Source of the DNA: Gammaproteobacteria bacterium
Lineage (GTDB): Bacteria; Pseudomonadota; Gammaproteobacteria; Pseudomonadales; Pseudohongiellaceae
Assembly: GCA_029245395.1 (NCBI GenBank)
Contig: JAQWPL010000026.1
Location: forward strand, 62,001 to 126,000
DNA: 64,000 nt
Direction: 5' to 3'
Shown here: piece by piece, positions 18,874 to 28,925 of the stretch
Layout of the letters: each line of letters starts with the position of its first letter
Numbering within the stretch: the first letter of the stretch is position 1
Made by a program: the position numbers and the translations under genes
Notes under the pieces: generated by a model
What the model was told of the DNA's origin: nothing
What the model saw: the letters and a program-made list of their open reading frames with translations, nothing else
Databases searched by the model: none

Positions 18874-18938
18874 TATAAGCCATAACTATCTAATTTAATA
18901 ATACTTTTGTCCTTCAGGACAGGTAATAAGGTTTTCCT

Positions 18939-19961
18939 ATGAGTAATAAAGTTAATGTGGCAGTAGTAGGTGCCACTGGCGCTGTGGGGCGTACTATTTT
19001 AAACATTCTTGAGCAGCGCAATTTCCCGATAGATAACCTGTATTTATTGGCTAGTGAGCGCAGTGCTGGGGAACAGATTGCGTATAACAACAAGCAGTAT
19101 ACTGTTGAAAATCTTTCAGATTTCGATTTCAGTAAAGCTCAAATAGGGCTATTTTCACCGGGTGCCAGCGTTTCGGCCATATATGCTCCGAAAGCGGGTG
19201 CTGCTGGCTGTGTGGTTATTGATAACACTTCCCAATTTCGCTACGAAGAGGATATCCCTTTGGTAGTACCGGAAGTCAATGGTCATGCCATTGCGCAGTA
19301 CACCAATCACAATATCATTGCCAACCCCAACTGCTCCACAATCCAGATGATGGTTGCGCTAAAGCCCATCAAGGATGCTGTTGGCATTACCAGGATTAAT
19401 GTTTGTACTTACCAGGCAGTTTCGGGAACTGGCAAGAAAGCCGTTGATGAATTAGCAGGGCAAACCCTGAAGCTGATGAACGGCAATAAAGCGGAACACG
19501 AGGTATATCCCCGGCAGATTGCCTTCAATGTCATTCCCCAGTGTGATGTATTCATGGATAACGGCTACACCAAGGAAGAGATGAAAATGGTCTGGGAGAC
19601 CCAAAAAATCTTTGAAGACAATGAGATACTGGTAAATCCTACCTGTGTCAGAGTGCCTGTGTTCTATTCGCACTCAGAAGCAGTACATATCGAAACCAGG
19701 GATAAAATTACTGAGGAAGAAGCCACGAAATTACTTGAGGAAGCTCCAGGGGTAAAAGTAATGGATGCCCGGGAAGATGGCGGATATCCAACCCCAATCG
19801 GACAGGGAACAGACAGCGATAATGTCTGGGTGGGCCGTATCAGGCGTGATATATCTCACCCTAATGGCCTGAATCTGTGGATTGTGTCGGATAATTTGCG
19901 AAAAGGCGCTGCTTTGAACTCAATACAGATTGCTGAAGTATTGATAAAAGACTATATTTAA
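18939..19961 (+). CDS. asd: Aspartate-semialdehyde dehydrogenase
   Basis: Reduces beta-aspartyl phosphate to the semialdehyde for lysine, threonine, methionine and diaminopimelate synthesis. It starts MSNKVNVAVVGATGAVGRTI (NADP-binding loop), has the catalytic Cys in NPNCSTIQMM near residue 132, and the SGTGKKAVDELAGQT and FYSHSEAVHIET blocks. 340 residues, of the longer-studied Pseudomonas/Gram-positive-like subclass rather than the 367-residue E. coli type. A Shine-Dalgarno-like AATAAGG lies upstream. Confidence 0.96.
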   Translation: MSNKVNVAVVGATGAVGRTILNILEQRNFPIDNLYLLASERSAGEQIAYNNKQYTVENLSDFDFSKAQIGLFSPGASVSAIYAPKAGAAGCVVIDNTSQFRYEEDIPLVVPEVNGHAIAQYTNHNIIANPNCSTIQMMVALKPIKDAVGITRINVCTYQAVSGTGKKAVDELAGQTLKLMNGNKAEHEVYPRQIAFNVIPQCDVFMDNGYTKEEMKMVWETQKIFEDNEILVNPTCVRVPVFYSHSEAVHIETRDKITEEEATKLLEEAPGVKVMDAREDGGYPTPIGQGTDSDNVWVGRIRRDISHPNGLNLWIVSDNLRKGAALNSIQIAEVLIKDYI

Positions 19962-20059
19962 TGAATACTTGCGACGAAATCTTAAAAAGGTTTCTGTACA
20001 TTGTAAACAGCACCTAAAAACAAGTAATAGCAATTTAGTAGCCAATGACAGGAAGACGT

Positions 20060-23029
20060 ATGCTGGCTGGATGTAGAAAATTTTTCGCCATGTTAAGTCT
20101 GATCGCAGGCTGCTTCCATGCTTGTAATGTCCTGGCCGTGGGGCTTGGCGATCTGGAAGTAAATTCCTCTCTGAGCGAACCGCTGGATGCCACTATTCAG
20201 TTGCTTGGCTTGGAAGGTCTTGATGAAACCCAGATACGAGCTGTTTTAGGTACACCAGCTGATTTCGAGCGCGCGAACATGGAACGGGTCGGCCTGATCG
20301 ACGATATTCTCATGGAAGTTATCGTTTTTGATGCCGATCAAGGTCTGTTGCTCCTGACCAGTGACGAGCCAGTCGAAGAACCTTTCCTGAGCATGGTTAT
20401 CAGTCTGCGTTGGCCCAATGGCCGACTGCTGCGCGATTACACTGCACTGATTGATCTGCCTCTGTTTATTAGCGATGAGCCTGAGACAGTTCCTGTAGAT
20501 ATACCAGAGACCCCTGCACCTGTTCAGCAACCCAGAACGCTGTCCTCAGCTGACATCGATGAAGGTATTCCTGGCACTCCTGAGCCTACGGAGGCTGAGC
20601 CGACTCAAGCTGCTTCAAATGAAGTACCGGCCGACGTTGTGGAGGAATTGGTAGAGGACGATACCGTTGTTATTCAATCAGGTGACACACTTTACGATAT
20701 TGCAGCGAGAAGTCGTCCAGACACCAGTGTTTCAGTCGAACAAACCATGCTGGCCATACAGCGCTATAACCCGGATGCATTCATTGATAACGATATCAAC
20801 AGAATTCGCGTTGGTCAGGTTATGCGCATTCCTTCTATTCAGGACATAGCCAGTATTGATCAGACCCAGGCCCTGAATCAGATTGCCCTGCAAAACCAGG
20901 CTGCTACCACCCAACCTCTTGCCCTTAGTGACAATGACCCAGCAGGCACGCAGCAAGGTCCAGATGAACTAACCATCCTCGGTGGCGATGAAGGCACCAA
21001 TACTCTGTCTGGTGACAGTGATCTGGCTGAATCCATCGCCGCGCTTGAGAATCAGCTGGCCGTCAGTGAAGAAAATTTGGACAGAGCCAGGCTGGAAAAT
21101 GAGGAATTGTGGGCGCGTTATACTGAACTGGAAGATCAAATTGAAATTCTGCAAAACATCATAGCTATGCAGGATGAAAGACTGGCTCAACTCCAGGCTA
21201 ATCTCGCGGCCAGCCCAACAGAAATAGAAGAGCCTGTAGCTGCCCAGCCGGTCGTAAATAACGTACAAACTCCACAAACTGATGACTCGTTGATGGGTCA
21301 ATTGAGCAGTGTATTTGAAAATACTCTGGTGCTTGTTGCCAGCCTCATCGGCCTGATTCTTCTTGTCGTTGGCTTCCTGGTCTGGCGCCGACAGGCGGCA
21401 CTGGATGTAATAGATGAATTTGATCTTGGTGGTGCGGCTGTCGCCTCAGGATCTGAAGCTTTTGATACTGAAGAGCCCGATGGAGCATCAGCCGGTTTCC
21501 TGGCAGCAATAAAAAGTCGCTTTAGTCATGATGAAGATGTCAGTGACGACAGCGTTGATGAATATGCCGAAGACGACAACGAAGAAGGTGGCTTGCTGGC
21601 CAGATTGAAAGGCATTTTCTCCCGCTCTTCGGATGATGGCGACGACTTCCATGACGATGTTGAAGATGATGTCCAAGAGGAAGACAAAGGTGAAGCCGAA
21701 TCTGAAGAATCTGCTACTGAAGACCTGGATGGGTTAGATGAGCAAGAAGACAAGGACGAGGAAGAGAACGAAGACACTGAAACTGCGCTTGCCTTTGATG
21801 ATGAGGAAGAGGACGTCGAAGACGAGGCTGTCGATGATTTTAATGATGAGTCTGTTTCTGAGGAATCAGAAGAAGAGTCAGTTGAAGAAATAGAGGATTC
21901 TGCTGATGATGATCTGGTGGAAGAAGCTCTTCTTGACGACTCTGATAACGACCTTGAAATAGATGTTGATGATGAAGTCGAAGAAAACGAAGACGCAGAG
22001 CTCTCAGAGAGTGAAGAACCTGAGCAGGATATTGTTGAAGAAGAATCAGAAGACATCTCGCCAATTGACGAGCCAGTAGAAGCAGCCGCCGAAGAGTCTG
22101 GTGATATCCTGGATATCAGTGATGATGATCTAGACCTTGGTGATTTTGGTGATGACGATTCTGAAGATATTTCTATTGGCGAGGTTGGGGCAGATGCTGA
22201 AGTAGATGAGGTTACGGAGACTGCGGAAGAGACTGAAGAGCCCGCTACGCAGAGTGAGTCTGAAGAGGCAGAAAACGTAGAGACTTTCGATTTTGCTCTT
22301 GATGACACAGAAGAAAATACCGAAACATCTGAAGAGACGGTTGAAGAAGCCAAAGTTGAGGATGTAGAAAGTTTTGATTTCAGTCTGGATGAAAGCACCC
22401 CTGAGCCTGCGGATGAAACTGAAGATGCGCCTCAGGAAGATGTTGAGAGTTTTGATTTCAATGTTGATGAGTCACCTGCAACAGCAGAAGAATCTGCCCA
22501 GGAAGCAACAGAAACTGATGTTGAGGCTGGAGTAGAGACGCTTGAGTTCGATGTCAGTGCTGTATCTTCTTTTGAGGAAGAATCGAAGAATGACACCACT
22601 GAAATAGTAGATGCTGATGTTATTGAATTAGATGAAGGCGAAGAAATCGCTGCTCCTGTAGATGAAGAAATCTCTTTGGGTGCACAGAGCAGTGCCGAGG
22701 ATCCTTTGACAGCGGCTCTGGAAGAAATTGACGCTGAGGCCGAGCAGGAAACAGACAGTGACGATTCTTCAGCGGATGATGATGGTGATTTGGATTTTGG
22801 CAATATAGACATTGACGACAGTCTGTCTGAAGAAAAGGCCAGCGAGGAAGTAGTTGAGCCTATAACTGACAGGGATGAATCGTCCACCAAGTTGGATCTG
22901 GCGGTTGCTTATGAAGCCATGGGAGATCTGGACGGAGCCAACGAAATACTCAATGAAGTGATAAAAGAAGGCAACGAAGAACAGATTGCCGAAGCGAAAA
23001 AACTCCTGGAGAAATGGGAGCAATCCTAG
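20060..23029 (+). CDS. fimV: FimV/HubP-type polar landmark protein
   Basis: Large inner-membrane scaffold that in Pseudomonas and Vibrio organises cell poles, type IV pili and chemotaxis. ATG 20060 is preferred because AGGAAG precedes it; ATG 20045 is in frame. In order (numbered from 20045): signal peptide, FimV N-terminal domain (GLGDLEVNSSLSEPLDA, about 33-145), LysM domain (about 208-263, SGDTLYDIAARS), coiled coil (about 325-395), a transmembrane helix (LVLVASLIGLILLVVGFLVW, about 430-450), a roughly 490-residue acidic region, and the C-terminal FimV domain (TKLDLAVAYEAMGDLDGANE). The acidic part carries four copies of a VE[ST][FL][DE]F motif. It sits between asd and truA as in other gammaproteobacteria. 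Confidence 0.94.
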   Translation: MLAGCRKFFAMLSLIAGCFHACNVLAVGLGDLEVNSSLSEPLDATIQLLGLEGLDETQIRAVLGTPADFERANMERVGLIDDILMEVIVFDADQGLLLLTSDEPVEEPFLSMVISLRWPNGRLLRDYTALIDLPLFISDEPETVPVDIPETPAPVQQPRTLSSADIDEGIPGTPEPTEAEPTQAASNEVPADVVEELVEDDTVVIQSGDTLYDIAARSRPDTSVSVEQTMLAIQRYNPDAFIDNDINRIRVGQVMRIPSIQDIASIDQTQALNQIALQNQAATTQPLALSDNDPAGTQQGPDELTILGGDEGTNTLSGDSDLAESIAALENQLAVSEENLDRARLENEELWARYTELEDQIEILQNIIAMQDERLAQLQANLAASPTEIEEPVAAQPVVNNVQTPQTDDSLMGQLSSVFENTLVLVASLIGLILLVVGFLVWRRQAALDVIDEFDLGGAAVASGSEAFDTEEPDGASAGFLAAIKSRFSHDEDVSDDSVDEYAEDDNEEGGLLARLKGIFSRSSDDGDDFHDDVEDDVQEEDKGEAESEESATEDLDGLDEQEDKDEEENEDTETALAFDDEEEDVEDEAVDDFNDESVSEESEEESVEEIEDSADDDLVEEALLDDSDNDLEIDVDDEVEENEDAELSESEEPEQDIVEEESEDISPIDEPVEAAAEESGDILDISDDDLDLGDFGDDDSEDISIGEVGADAEVDEVTETAEETEEPATQSESEEAENVETFDFALDDTEENTETSEETVEEAKVEDVESFDFSLDESTPEPADETEDAPQEDVESFDFNVDESPATAEESAQEATETDVEAGVETLEFDVSAVSSFEEESKNDTTEIVDADVIELDEGEEIAAPVDEEISLGAQSSAEDPLTAALEEIDAEAEQETDSDDSSADDDGDLDFGNIDIDDSLSEEKASEEVVEPITDRDESSTKLDLAVAYEAMGDLDGANEILNEVIKEGNEEQIAEAKKLLEKWEQS

Positions 23030-23050
23030 GGCAATTCAGTCCTGCCCGAT

Positions 23051-23872
23051 ATGCCTGATTCCACCTCAGCTTCCGTCAGCCTGGAACGAGTCGCACTGTG
23101 CATTGAATATAATGGCAGCTGTTTCAATGGCTGGCAGTCCCAAAAATCACCCCATGTAAACACGGTACAGGAATCACTGGAAGACGCTCTGTCGGAAGTA
23201 GCTAACCAGAAAATCAAGGTACATTGCGCAGGGCGCACAGATGCTCGCGTTCATGCCAGCGCGCAAATAGTGCATTTTGATCATACCAATCCTCGTCCTG
23301 AGGATGCGTGGGTCAGAGGAGGCAATTCGATATTGCCGGGCAGTGTTAGCATTCGCTGGGGAAAGCAGGTGCGAAGTGATTTTCACGCACGCTTTTCGGC
23401 AACGGCTCGGCGATACCGTTATATTATTTATAATCATTCAATAAAACCTGCTCTGCTACATGGTCTGGTGACGCCGTATCACCGACTATTAGATGCTGAA
23501 GCTATGCATGCTGCAGGTCAGAAATTGCTTGGTGAAAATGATTTTTCTGCCTTCCGAGGCGCCGCATGCCAGTCCTCGACTCCCATGCGTGAAGTAAAAT
23601 CCCTGTCGGTGTATCGCAAGGATGATTTTGTCATTCTAGAGATTGAAGCCAATGCATTTTTACTACATATGGTTAGGAATATAGCCGGTGTGCTCATGGA
23701 GATCGGGGAGGGTAGTAAGCCGACAGCCTGGGCAGAAGAGCTTCTGATGTTGAAGGACAGGACGTTGGGTGGTGTAACAGCGTTGCCTGATGGATTGTAT
23801 CTGGTGAAAGTCAGTTATCCAGCTGAATTTGGGTTGCCCCAAGTGTCGCAAGGCCCCCATTTTTTGATTTGA
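23051..23872 (+). CDS. truA: tRNA pseudouridine(38-40) synthase
   Basis: Forms pseudouridine at positions 38-40 of the tRNA anticodon arm. The catalytic Asp is in AGRTDARVHASAQIVHFD; other family blocks are LCIEYNGSCFNGWQSQ, RFSATARRYRYIIYN and FLLHMVRNIAGVLMEIG. 273 residues from ATG 23051, 21 nt after fimV. Confidence 0.97.
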   Translation: MPDSTSASVSLERVALCIEYNGSCFNGWQSQKSPHVNTVQESLEDALSEVANQKIKVHCAGRTDARVHASAQIVHFDHTNPRPEDAWVRGGNSILPGSVSIRWGKQVRSDFHARFSATARRYRYIIYNHSIKPALLHGLVTPYHRLLDAEAMHAAGQKLLGENDFSAFRGAACQSSTPMREVKSLSVYRKDDFVILEIEANAFLLHMVRNIAGVLMEIGEGSKPTAWAEELLMLKDRTLGGVTALPDGLYLVKVSYPAEFGLPQVSQGPHFLI

Positions 23873-23992
23873 TTTGACGCTCTGATATAGGCGAGGGGCC
23901 AGTGTTTTGGTAGAATCTGCGTCTTGAAAATCCCTTCAGATTTTATTGTTTCAATCGCTGTTTAATTTCGCATTTGATGCTTAAATTTTTGG

Positions 23993-24023
23993 GAATGTAG
24001 ATAGGGTGATCCGGGCTACATTC
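23993..24023 (+). promoter_or_regulatory. Hairpin just upstream of trpF
   Basis: GAATGTAG (23993-24000) and CTACATTC (24016-24023) form a perfect 8-bp stem around a 15-nt loop, ending 17 nt before the trpF ATG. The truA-trpF gap is 168 nt, the largest within this run downstream of leuD. It could be a leader structure or a protein-binding palindrome. No leader peptide rich in Trp and no terminator T-run is seen. Confidence 0.35.
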
Positions 24024-24040
24024 TGAATTGGTGTTTTGTT

Positions 24041-24673
24041 ATGGCAGAAAAGCCGGTGCCGTTTATAAAGATTTGCTGTATGACCCGCGAGGAAGATGCC
24101 GTAATGGCCATCAACCTTGGGGCTGATGCGATTGGTATGTTGTTTTACGACAAAAGCGCGAGATATATCAGCGTAGAAAAAGCAAAAGCTATCTCAAAGG
24201 CAGTGTCTCAAGATGGTCTGAAAGTAGGGTTATTCGTTGATGCTGAAGAAGCCTATATCAGGGACATTCTTAATCAAGTGCCTTTGGATATTTTGCAATT
24301 TCACGGCACTGAATCTCAGGACTATTGCAGTAGTTTTGGTTTGCCGTACTGGAAAACGCTCAGAGCAAAAGATCATGCTTACTTGCAAGAAGAGGTTGAA
24401 CACTATCCGGAAGCAAAGGGGATACTTCTGGATACCTGGCATCCCATTAAGATGGGCGGTACAGGAGATGTTTTTGACTGGACTATGCTTGAAGGCCTGA
24501 AAATGGATCAGCACCTGATACTTGCTGGAGGTTTGAACCCGGGCAACATCAGGGAGGCAGTGACTAAGGTGCAGCCCTGGGCAGTGGATGTCTGTTCGGG
24601 AGTTGAAGAAAGTCCTGGAATTAAATCCGGGGCGTTAATGAAACAATTTATAGACGGAGCAAGACATGTCTAA
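24041..24673 (+). CDS. trpF: Phosphoribosylanthranilate isomerase
   Basis: Amadori rearrangement step of tryptophan synthesis. TIM-barrel protein of 210 residues starting [20 protein letters not shown]; the family motif is KICG[IL]T with a catalytic Cys, and here the following Gly is replaced by a second Cys. The other catalytic residue is the Asp in [20 protein letters not shown]. The C-terminal phosphate-binding part ([25 protein letters not shown]) is normal. It overlaps trpB by 8 nt. Confidence 0.96.
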   Translation: MAEKPVPFIKICCMTREEDAVMAINLGADAIGMLFYDKSARYISVEKAKAISKAVSQDGLKVGLFVDAEEAYIRDILNQVPLDILQFHGTESQDYCSSFGLPYWKTLRAKDHAYLQEEVEHYPEAKGILLDTWHPIKMGGTGDVFDWTMLEGLKMDQHLILAGGLNPGNIREAVTKVQPWAVDVCSGVEESPGIKSGALMKQFIDGARHV

Positions 24674-25886
24674 AGTCGAACAGCCGCAAGAAGACTATAA
24701 CGAACCTGACGAGCATGGCCATTTTGGTCAATACGGCGGCATCTTTGTGGGTGAAACCCTTATGCCTGCATTGGAAGAATTGAATCAGAAATATGCCGCC
24801 TTGAAGAGTGATCCAGATTTCTGGGCAGAATTTGACTACGACCTGAAACACTATGTAGGCAGACCATCACCCTTGTATTACGCCGAACGCATGAGCGAAA
24901 TTCTTGGGGGCGCACGCGTTTATCTGAAGCGGGAAGACCTGAATCATACTGGCGCGCATAAGGTTAATAACACCATCGGTCAGGCACTGCTTGCCAAGGC
25001 CATGGGCAAGACTCGAATCATTGCAGAAACCGGAGCAGGTCAGCATGGTGTGGCATCGGCGACAGTGGCAGCCAGGCTTGGACTCGAATGCCATGTTTAT
25101 ATGGGCACTGAAGATATTCGCCGTCAGTCGGCCAATGTCTATCGTATGAAGATGCTTGGAGCGAATGTTGTTGGCGTGGATTCCGGATCCTGTACATTAA
25201 AAGATGCCATGAATGAAGCGCTCAGAGACTGGGCGACCAACGTTGATAATACCTACTATATTATCGGGACAGTTGCAGGGCCACATCCCTATCCTATGTT
25301 GGTACGTGATTTCCAGAGTGTAATCGGCCGCGAAGCCAGAGAGCAGTGTCTGGAGATGACCGGCAGGCTCCCAGACACATTGGTTGCCTGTGTGGGTGGA
25401 GGGTCTAATGCTATTGGTCTGTTCTATCCATTCATCCAGGATCAATCTGTCGCGATGGTGGGTGTTGAAGCAGGCGGTTTTGGCCTGGACACCGGTAAGC
25501 ATGCCGCTCCTTTGTGTACGGGGCAGCCAGGTGTATTGCATGGCAATCGAACCTATCTAATGAATGATGAAAATGGTCAGATTCTTGATACCCATTCCAT
25601 TTCTGCAGGCCTTGATTACCCGGGCGTAGGGCCCGAGCATTCACTGTTGAAGGATTTGAAACGCGCCACCTATACCTCAGTGACAGATGCAGAAGCACTG
25701 GAAGCCTTCAAATTTCTTACCAGTAAAGAAGGGATAATTCCTGCGCTGGAATCAAGCCATGCCCTGGCCTGGGTTATGCAAGAAGCACCCAAACTGTCTG
25801 AAGATCATATTATTGTGGTCAATCTATCCGGCAGGGGGGATAAAGATATGCATACGGTGGCTGAAATAGAAGGCATCACAGTATGA
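24666..25886 (+). CDS. trpB: Tryptophan synthase beta chain
   Basis: PLP enzyme condensing indole with serine. The PLP lysine is in [11 protein letters not shown] near residue 98; [13 protein letters not shown] (phosphate loop) and [18 protein letters not shown] follow. N-terminal block [20 protein letters not shown]. 406 residues. The start overlaps trpF by 8 nt and the end overlaps trpA by 4 nt. Confidence 0.98.
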   Translation: MSKVEQPQEDYNEPDEHGHFGQYGGIFVGETLMPALEELNQKYAALKSDPDFWAEFDYDLKHYVGRPSPLYYAERMSEILGGARVYLKREDLNHTGAHKVNNTIGQALLAKAMGKTRIIAETGAGQHGVASATVAARLGLECHVYMGTEDIRRQSANVYRMKMLGANVVGVDSGSCTLKDAMNEALRDWATNVDNTYYIIGTVAGPHPYPMLVRDFQSVIGREAREQCLEMTGRLPDTLVACVGGGSNAIGLFYPFIQDQSVAMVGVEAGGFGLDTGKHAAPLCTGQPGVLHGNRTYLMNDENGQILDTHSISAGLDYPGVGPEHSLLKDLKRATYTSVTDAEALEAFKFLTSKEGIIPALESSHALAWVMQEAPKLSEDHIIVVNLSGRGDKDMHTVAEIEGITV

Positions 25887-26725
25887 GTAGAATCGCGCAA
25901 TGTTTTAAACAGTTGCATGTTGAAGGGCGCAAGGCGTTGATACCTTTCCTGACGGCCGGCGATCCGAACCTGGAGACCACGCTGGAATTGATGCATGCCC
26001 TTGTAGCAAATGGGGCCGATATCATCGAGCTTGGATTTCCCTTTACAGACCCGACATCTGATGGTCCTGTCATTCAGCGTGCTGTGGAAAGGGCGCTTGC
26101 CAATAACACCAGCCTGAAGAATGTACTTGCTACAGTGACTCGATTCCGGCAGGAAAACAATGATACGCCGGTTGTGTTGATGGGTTACCTCAACCCGGTT
26201 GAATGTATGGGTTATCAGGAGTTTGTAAATGCCTGTATCGAGGTCGGTGTTGACGGTGTATTAATCGTGGATATGCCACCGGAAGAATCCCATGATTTAA
26301 AGAGTATCGTTGACCAGACTGCTCTGGACATGATTTTTCTGGTGGCACCGATAACATCAGACGAGCGGGCAAAACAGATCTGCGCCCAAATCTCTGGATA
26401 TGTGTACTATGTGTCACTGAAAGGCGTCACTGGTGCTGGTAATCTGGATATTGAATCCGTGAAATCGAATCTGGCGCGTTTTCGCAGTAGTACCGATTTG
26501 CCTATTGGCGTCGGATTTGGCATCAGCGATCCGCAAACTGCTGCACAAATTGCAGCCATTGCTGATGCTGTTGTAGTAGGCAGCGCCCTGATCAACAAAA
26601 TTGCCGAACTGGATGCAAACACTCCTTACGACCGAAATACCCTGCAAGTGCACATTGCACTGATCAGGGAAATGCGTGAAAGTATGGATGAACTCCTTCT
26701 TTCCGATGAACTTCAGGAACAATAA
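25883..26725 (+). CDS. trpA: Tryptophan synthase alpha chain
   Basis: Cleaves indole-3-glycerol phosphate to indole, passed to TrpB. TIM barrel with the catalytic Glu and Asp in [20 protein letters not shown] (near residues 50 and 60), [15 protein letters not shown], and the phosphate loop [15 protein letters not shown]. 280 residues. ATG overlaps the trpB stop (ATGA), and accD follows after 6 nt. Confidence 0.98.
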   Translation: MSRIAQCFKQLHVEGRKALIPFLTAGDPNLETTLELMHALVANGADIIELGFPFTDPTSDGPVIQRAVERALANNTSLKNVLATVTRFRQENNDTPVVLMGYLNPVECMGYQEFVNACIEVGVDGVLIVDMPPEESHDLKSIVDQTALDMIFLVAPITSDERAKQICAQISGYVYYVSLKGVTGAGNLDIESVKSNLARFRSSTDLPIGVGFGISDPQTAAQIAAIADAVVVGSALINKIAELDANTPYDRNTLQVHIALIREMRESMDELLLSDELQEQ

Positions 26726-26731
26726 AATTCA

Positions 26732-27619
26732 ATGAGCTGGATTGACAAAATTCTCCCGTCTGTAGGTCGCTCGGCTGACTCAGGCAAGACCCGTAGTATT
26801 CCGGAAGGTCTTTGGAAGAAATGCCCCCGGTGTGAAGCTGTGCTGTACAGGGATAACCTCCTGGAAAATCTGGACATCTGTCCCAAGTGTGACCATCACT
26901 TACGTATCTCTGCACGTCGGCGCCTGGAAATTTTTCTGGATAATGAGAATCAGGAAGAATTGGGTACCGATATCATCCCTTCTGATATTTTGAAATTCAG
27001 AGATTTGAAAAAATACAAAGACCGACTCGTAACGGCCAGTAAAGCTACTGGTGAGAATGATGCTTTGGTCGTCAAAAAAGGCAATCTCAATGGTCGACCA
27101 ATAGTGGTCGCTGCATTTGAGTTTGGTTTTATTGGCGGCTCTATGGGATCGGTTGTAGGCGAAAAATTTACCTTGGCTGTGAATAAATGTCTTGCTGAAG
27201 AGTTGCCATTAATCTGTTTCGCCACAAGTGGTGGGGCACGTATGCAGGAAGCTCTTGTTTCGCTCATGCAGATGGCGAAAACTGCAGCGGCTTTGGAAAA
27301 GATGAAACAAAAAGGCTTGCTGTATATTTCGGTCCTTGTTGATCCTGTGTATGGAGGTGTTTCTGCCAGCCTTGCCATGCTGGGAGACATTAACATCGCG
27401 GAGCCCAATGCGTTTATTGGATTTGCTGGCCAGGATGTCATCCGTCAGACAGTACGGGAAAAACTTCCGGAAGGGTTTCAGCGCAGTGAGTTTCTTCTCG
27501 AACATGGTGCCATTGATATGATCATCCATCGCAAACATTTGCGCACTCGTATCAGTGCTCTGGTCAATAAGCTGATGCACAGGTTTGCAGATCGTCCAAC
27601 TCAGCAGGAGTTGGTCTGA
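26732..27619 (+). CDS. accD: Acetyl-CoA carboxylase carboxyltransferase subunit beta
   Basis: Beta subunit of the carboxyltransferase that makes malonyl-CoA for fatty-acid synthesis. The zinc ribbon has Cys31, Cys34, Cys50 and Cys53 ([21 protein letters not shown]). Crotonase-fold blocks [40 protein letters not shown] and [16 protein letters not shown] are present. 295 residues. The trpBA-accD-folC order is common in gammaproteobacteria. Confidence 0.98.
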   Translation: MSWIDKILPSVGRSADSGKTRSIPEGLWKKCPRCEAVLYRDNLLENLDICPKCDHHLRISARRRLEIFLDNENQEELGTDIIPSDILKFRDLKKYKDRLVTASKATGENDALVVKKGNLNGRPIVVAAFEFGFIGGSMGSVVGEKFTLAVNKCLAEELPLICFATSGGARMQEALVSLMQMAKTAAALEKMKQKGLLYISVLVDPVYGGVSASLAMLGDINIAEPNAFIGFAGQDVIRQTVREKLPEGFQRSEFLLEHGAIDMIIHRKHLRTRISALVNKLMHRFADRPTQQELV

Positions 27620-27656
27620 TCAGTTTAAGGGTATTAAGGGTATTTGGGAGTAGGGC

Positions 27657-28925
27657 TTGAATCTCGAAGAATGGCTTGAATACCTCGAGCAGTGCCATCC
27701 CAGTACAATTGAACTTGGTCTTGATCGCATTACCAGGGTCGCTGAAAAACTCCCCATAGAATTTCAAGACACACGCATCATTACCGTAGGTGGCACCAAC
27801 GGCAAGGGCTCCACAGTCAGTATGCTCTCTGCAATCCTTGAGGAGGGTGGGTACACAACTGCCTGCTATACATCGCCCCATCTTCTTGTCTATAACGAAC
27901 GCGTAAAACTTGGCACACATTTGGCTACTGATGCGCAATTATGTCAGTCCTTTGCGGCCGTCGAAGCTGTCAGAGGAGATAGTCAGCTCACTTATTTTGA
28001 ATTTGGCACGCTGGCAGCCCTGCAATTGTTTTCAGAGTACAAGCCGGATTTTATATTGCTGGAAGTGGGGCTTGGCGGACGTCTGGATGCTGTGAATATT
28101 CTGGATCCGGATATCGCCATCCTTACCAATGTTGCTCTGGATCATACCGATTGGCTCGGTGAAACCCGCGAAGCGATAGGCTATGAAAAAGCCGGTATAT
28201 TCCGTAAAGCGAAACCTGCGTTAGTAGGAGAAATCGATATCCCTGAATCAGTGGTGCAATTTGCCAGCGAAACAGGTGCCAAACTTTATGCCAGTGGCAA
28301 CAGCTTTTCAGCACAACAAAGCGGCGAACAACTCTGGGCGTGGGAAGGGGAAACCTCCGAAGGCTCCAGGATAGAACTGGATAATCTGCCGCTGAATAAT
28401 TATCCACTGGATAATTGCGCCACGGCAGTGCAGGCGGTCACCCTGGCTGCTCCGGAAATTAATCAATTGCAGATTGCAGCGGGTTTGGGCAAAGCTGACT
28501 TACCAGGCCGCTTTCAACGTAAAGAACATGACGGTGTCGGTATTATTCTCGATGTCGCCCATAATCCCCATGCAGCACAACGACTTACAGAGAAAATGCG
28601 GGCAGAATTCCCGAATTATTCAATTCACTTAGTAGTTGCCATGCTGGCTGACAAGAATTACCAGGAAGTGCTGACAATCAACAACATGCTGGAGCCGCAT
28701 TGGTATGTAGCCGGTATTCATGAAGATCGGGGCCTGGAGGGAAAAATATTATATAATCTCCTGTCTGATGCCGGTGTCGATAAAGCTCAGTGTTTTGACA
28801 ACGTGACTGAAGCCTACACAGCAGCACACACTGCTGTGAAATCACTTCAGGATCAGCACAAAGAGGCCGTAATCCTCGTCACCGGATCGTTTTTTACCGT
28901 CTCGACGGTATTGGAGTTGATTTGA
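27657..28925 (+). CDS. folC: Bifunctional dihydrofolate synthase/folylpolyglutamate synthase
   Basis: Adds glutamate to dihydropteroate and tetrahydrofolate. Mur-ligase-type ATP loop VGGTNGKGSTVSMLSAILEE near residue 45; other blocks are YTSPHLLVYNERVKLG, LEVGLGGRLDAVNI, ILTNVALDHTDWLG, and the C-terminal-domain start LPGRFQRKEHDGVGIILDVA with HNPHA. The start is TTG at 27657 (MNLEEWLEYLEQCHP), with no better ATG. 422 residues. Its end overlaps the SPOR gene by 4 nt. Confidence 0.96.
   Translation: MNLEEWLEYLEQCHPSTIELGLDRITRVAEKLPIEFQDTRIITVGGTNGKGSTVSMLSAILEEGGYTTACYTSPHLLVYNERVKLGTHLATDAQLCQSFAAVEAVRGDSQLTYFEFGTLAALQLFSEYKPDFILLEVGLGGRLDAVNILDPDIAILTNVALDHTDWLGETREAIGYEKAGIFRKAKPALVGEIDIPESVVQFASETGAKLYASGNSFSAQQSGEQLWAWEGETSEGSRIELDNLPLNNYPLDNCATAVQAVTLAAPEINQLQIAAGLGKADLPGRFQRKEHDGVGIILDVAHNPHAAQRLTEKMRAEFPNYSIHLVVAMLADKNYQEVLTINNMLEPHWYVAGIHEDRGLEGKILYNLLSDAGVDKAQCFDNVTEAYTAAHTAVKSLQDQHKEAVILVTGSFFTVSTVLELI

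Noticed and set aside
21526-22398. 290-codon Ser-rich minus-strand ORF
   Set aside because: Complement of the GAA/GAT-rich acidic region of fimV; Ser runs come from antisense TCN/AGN codons, not from a real gene.
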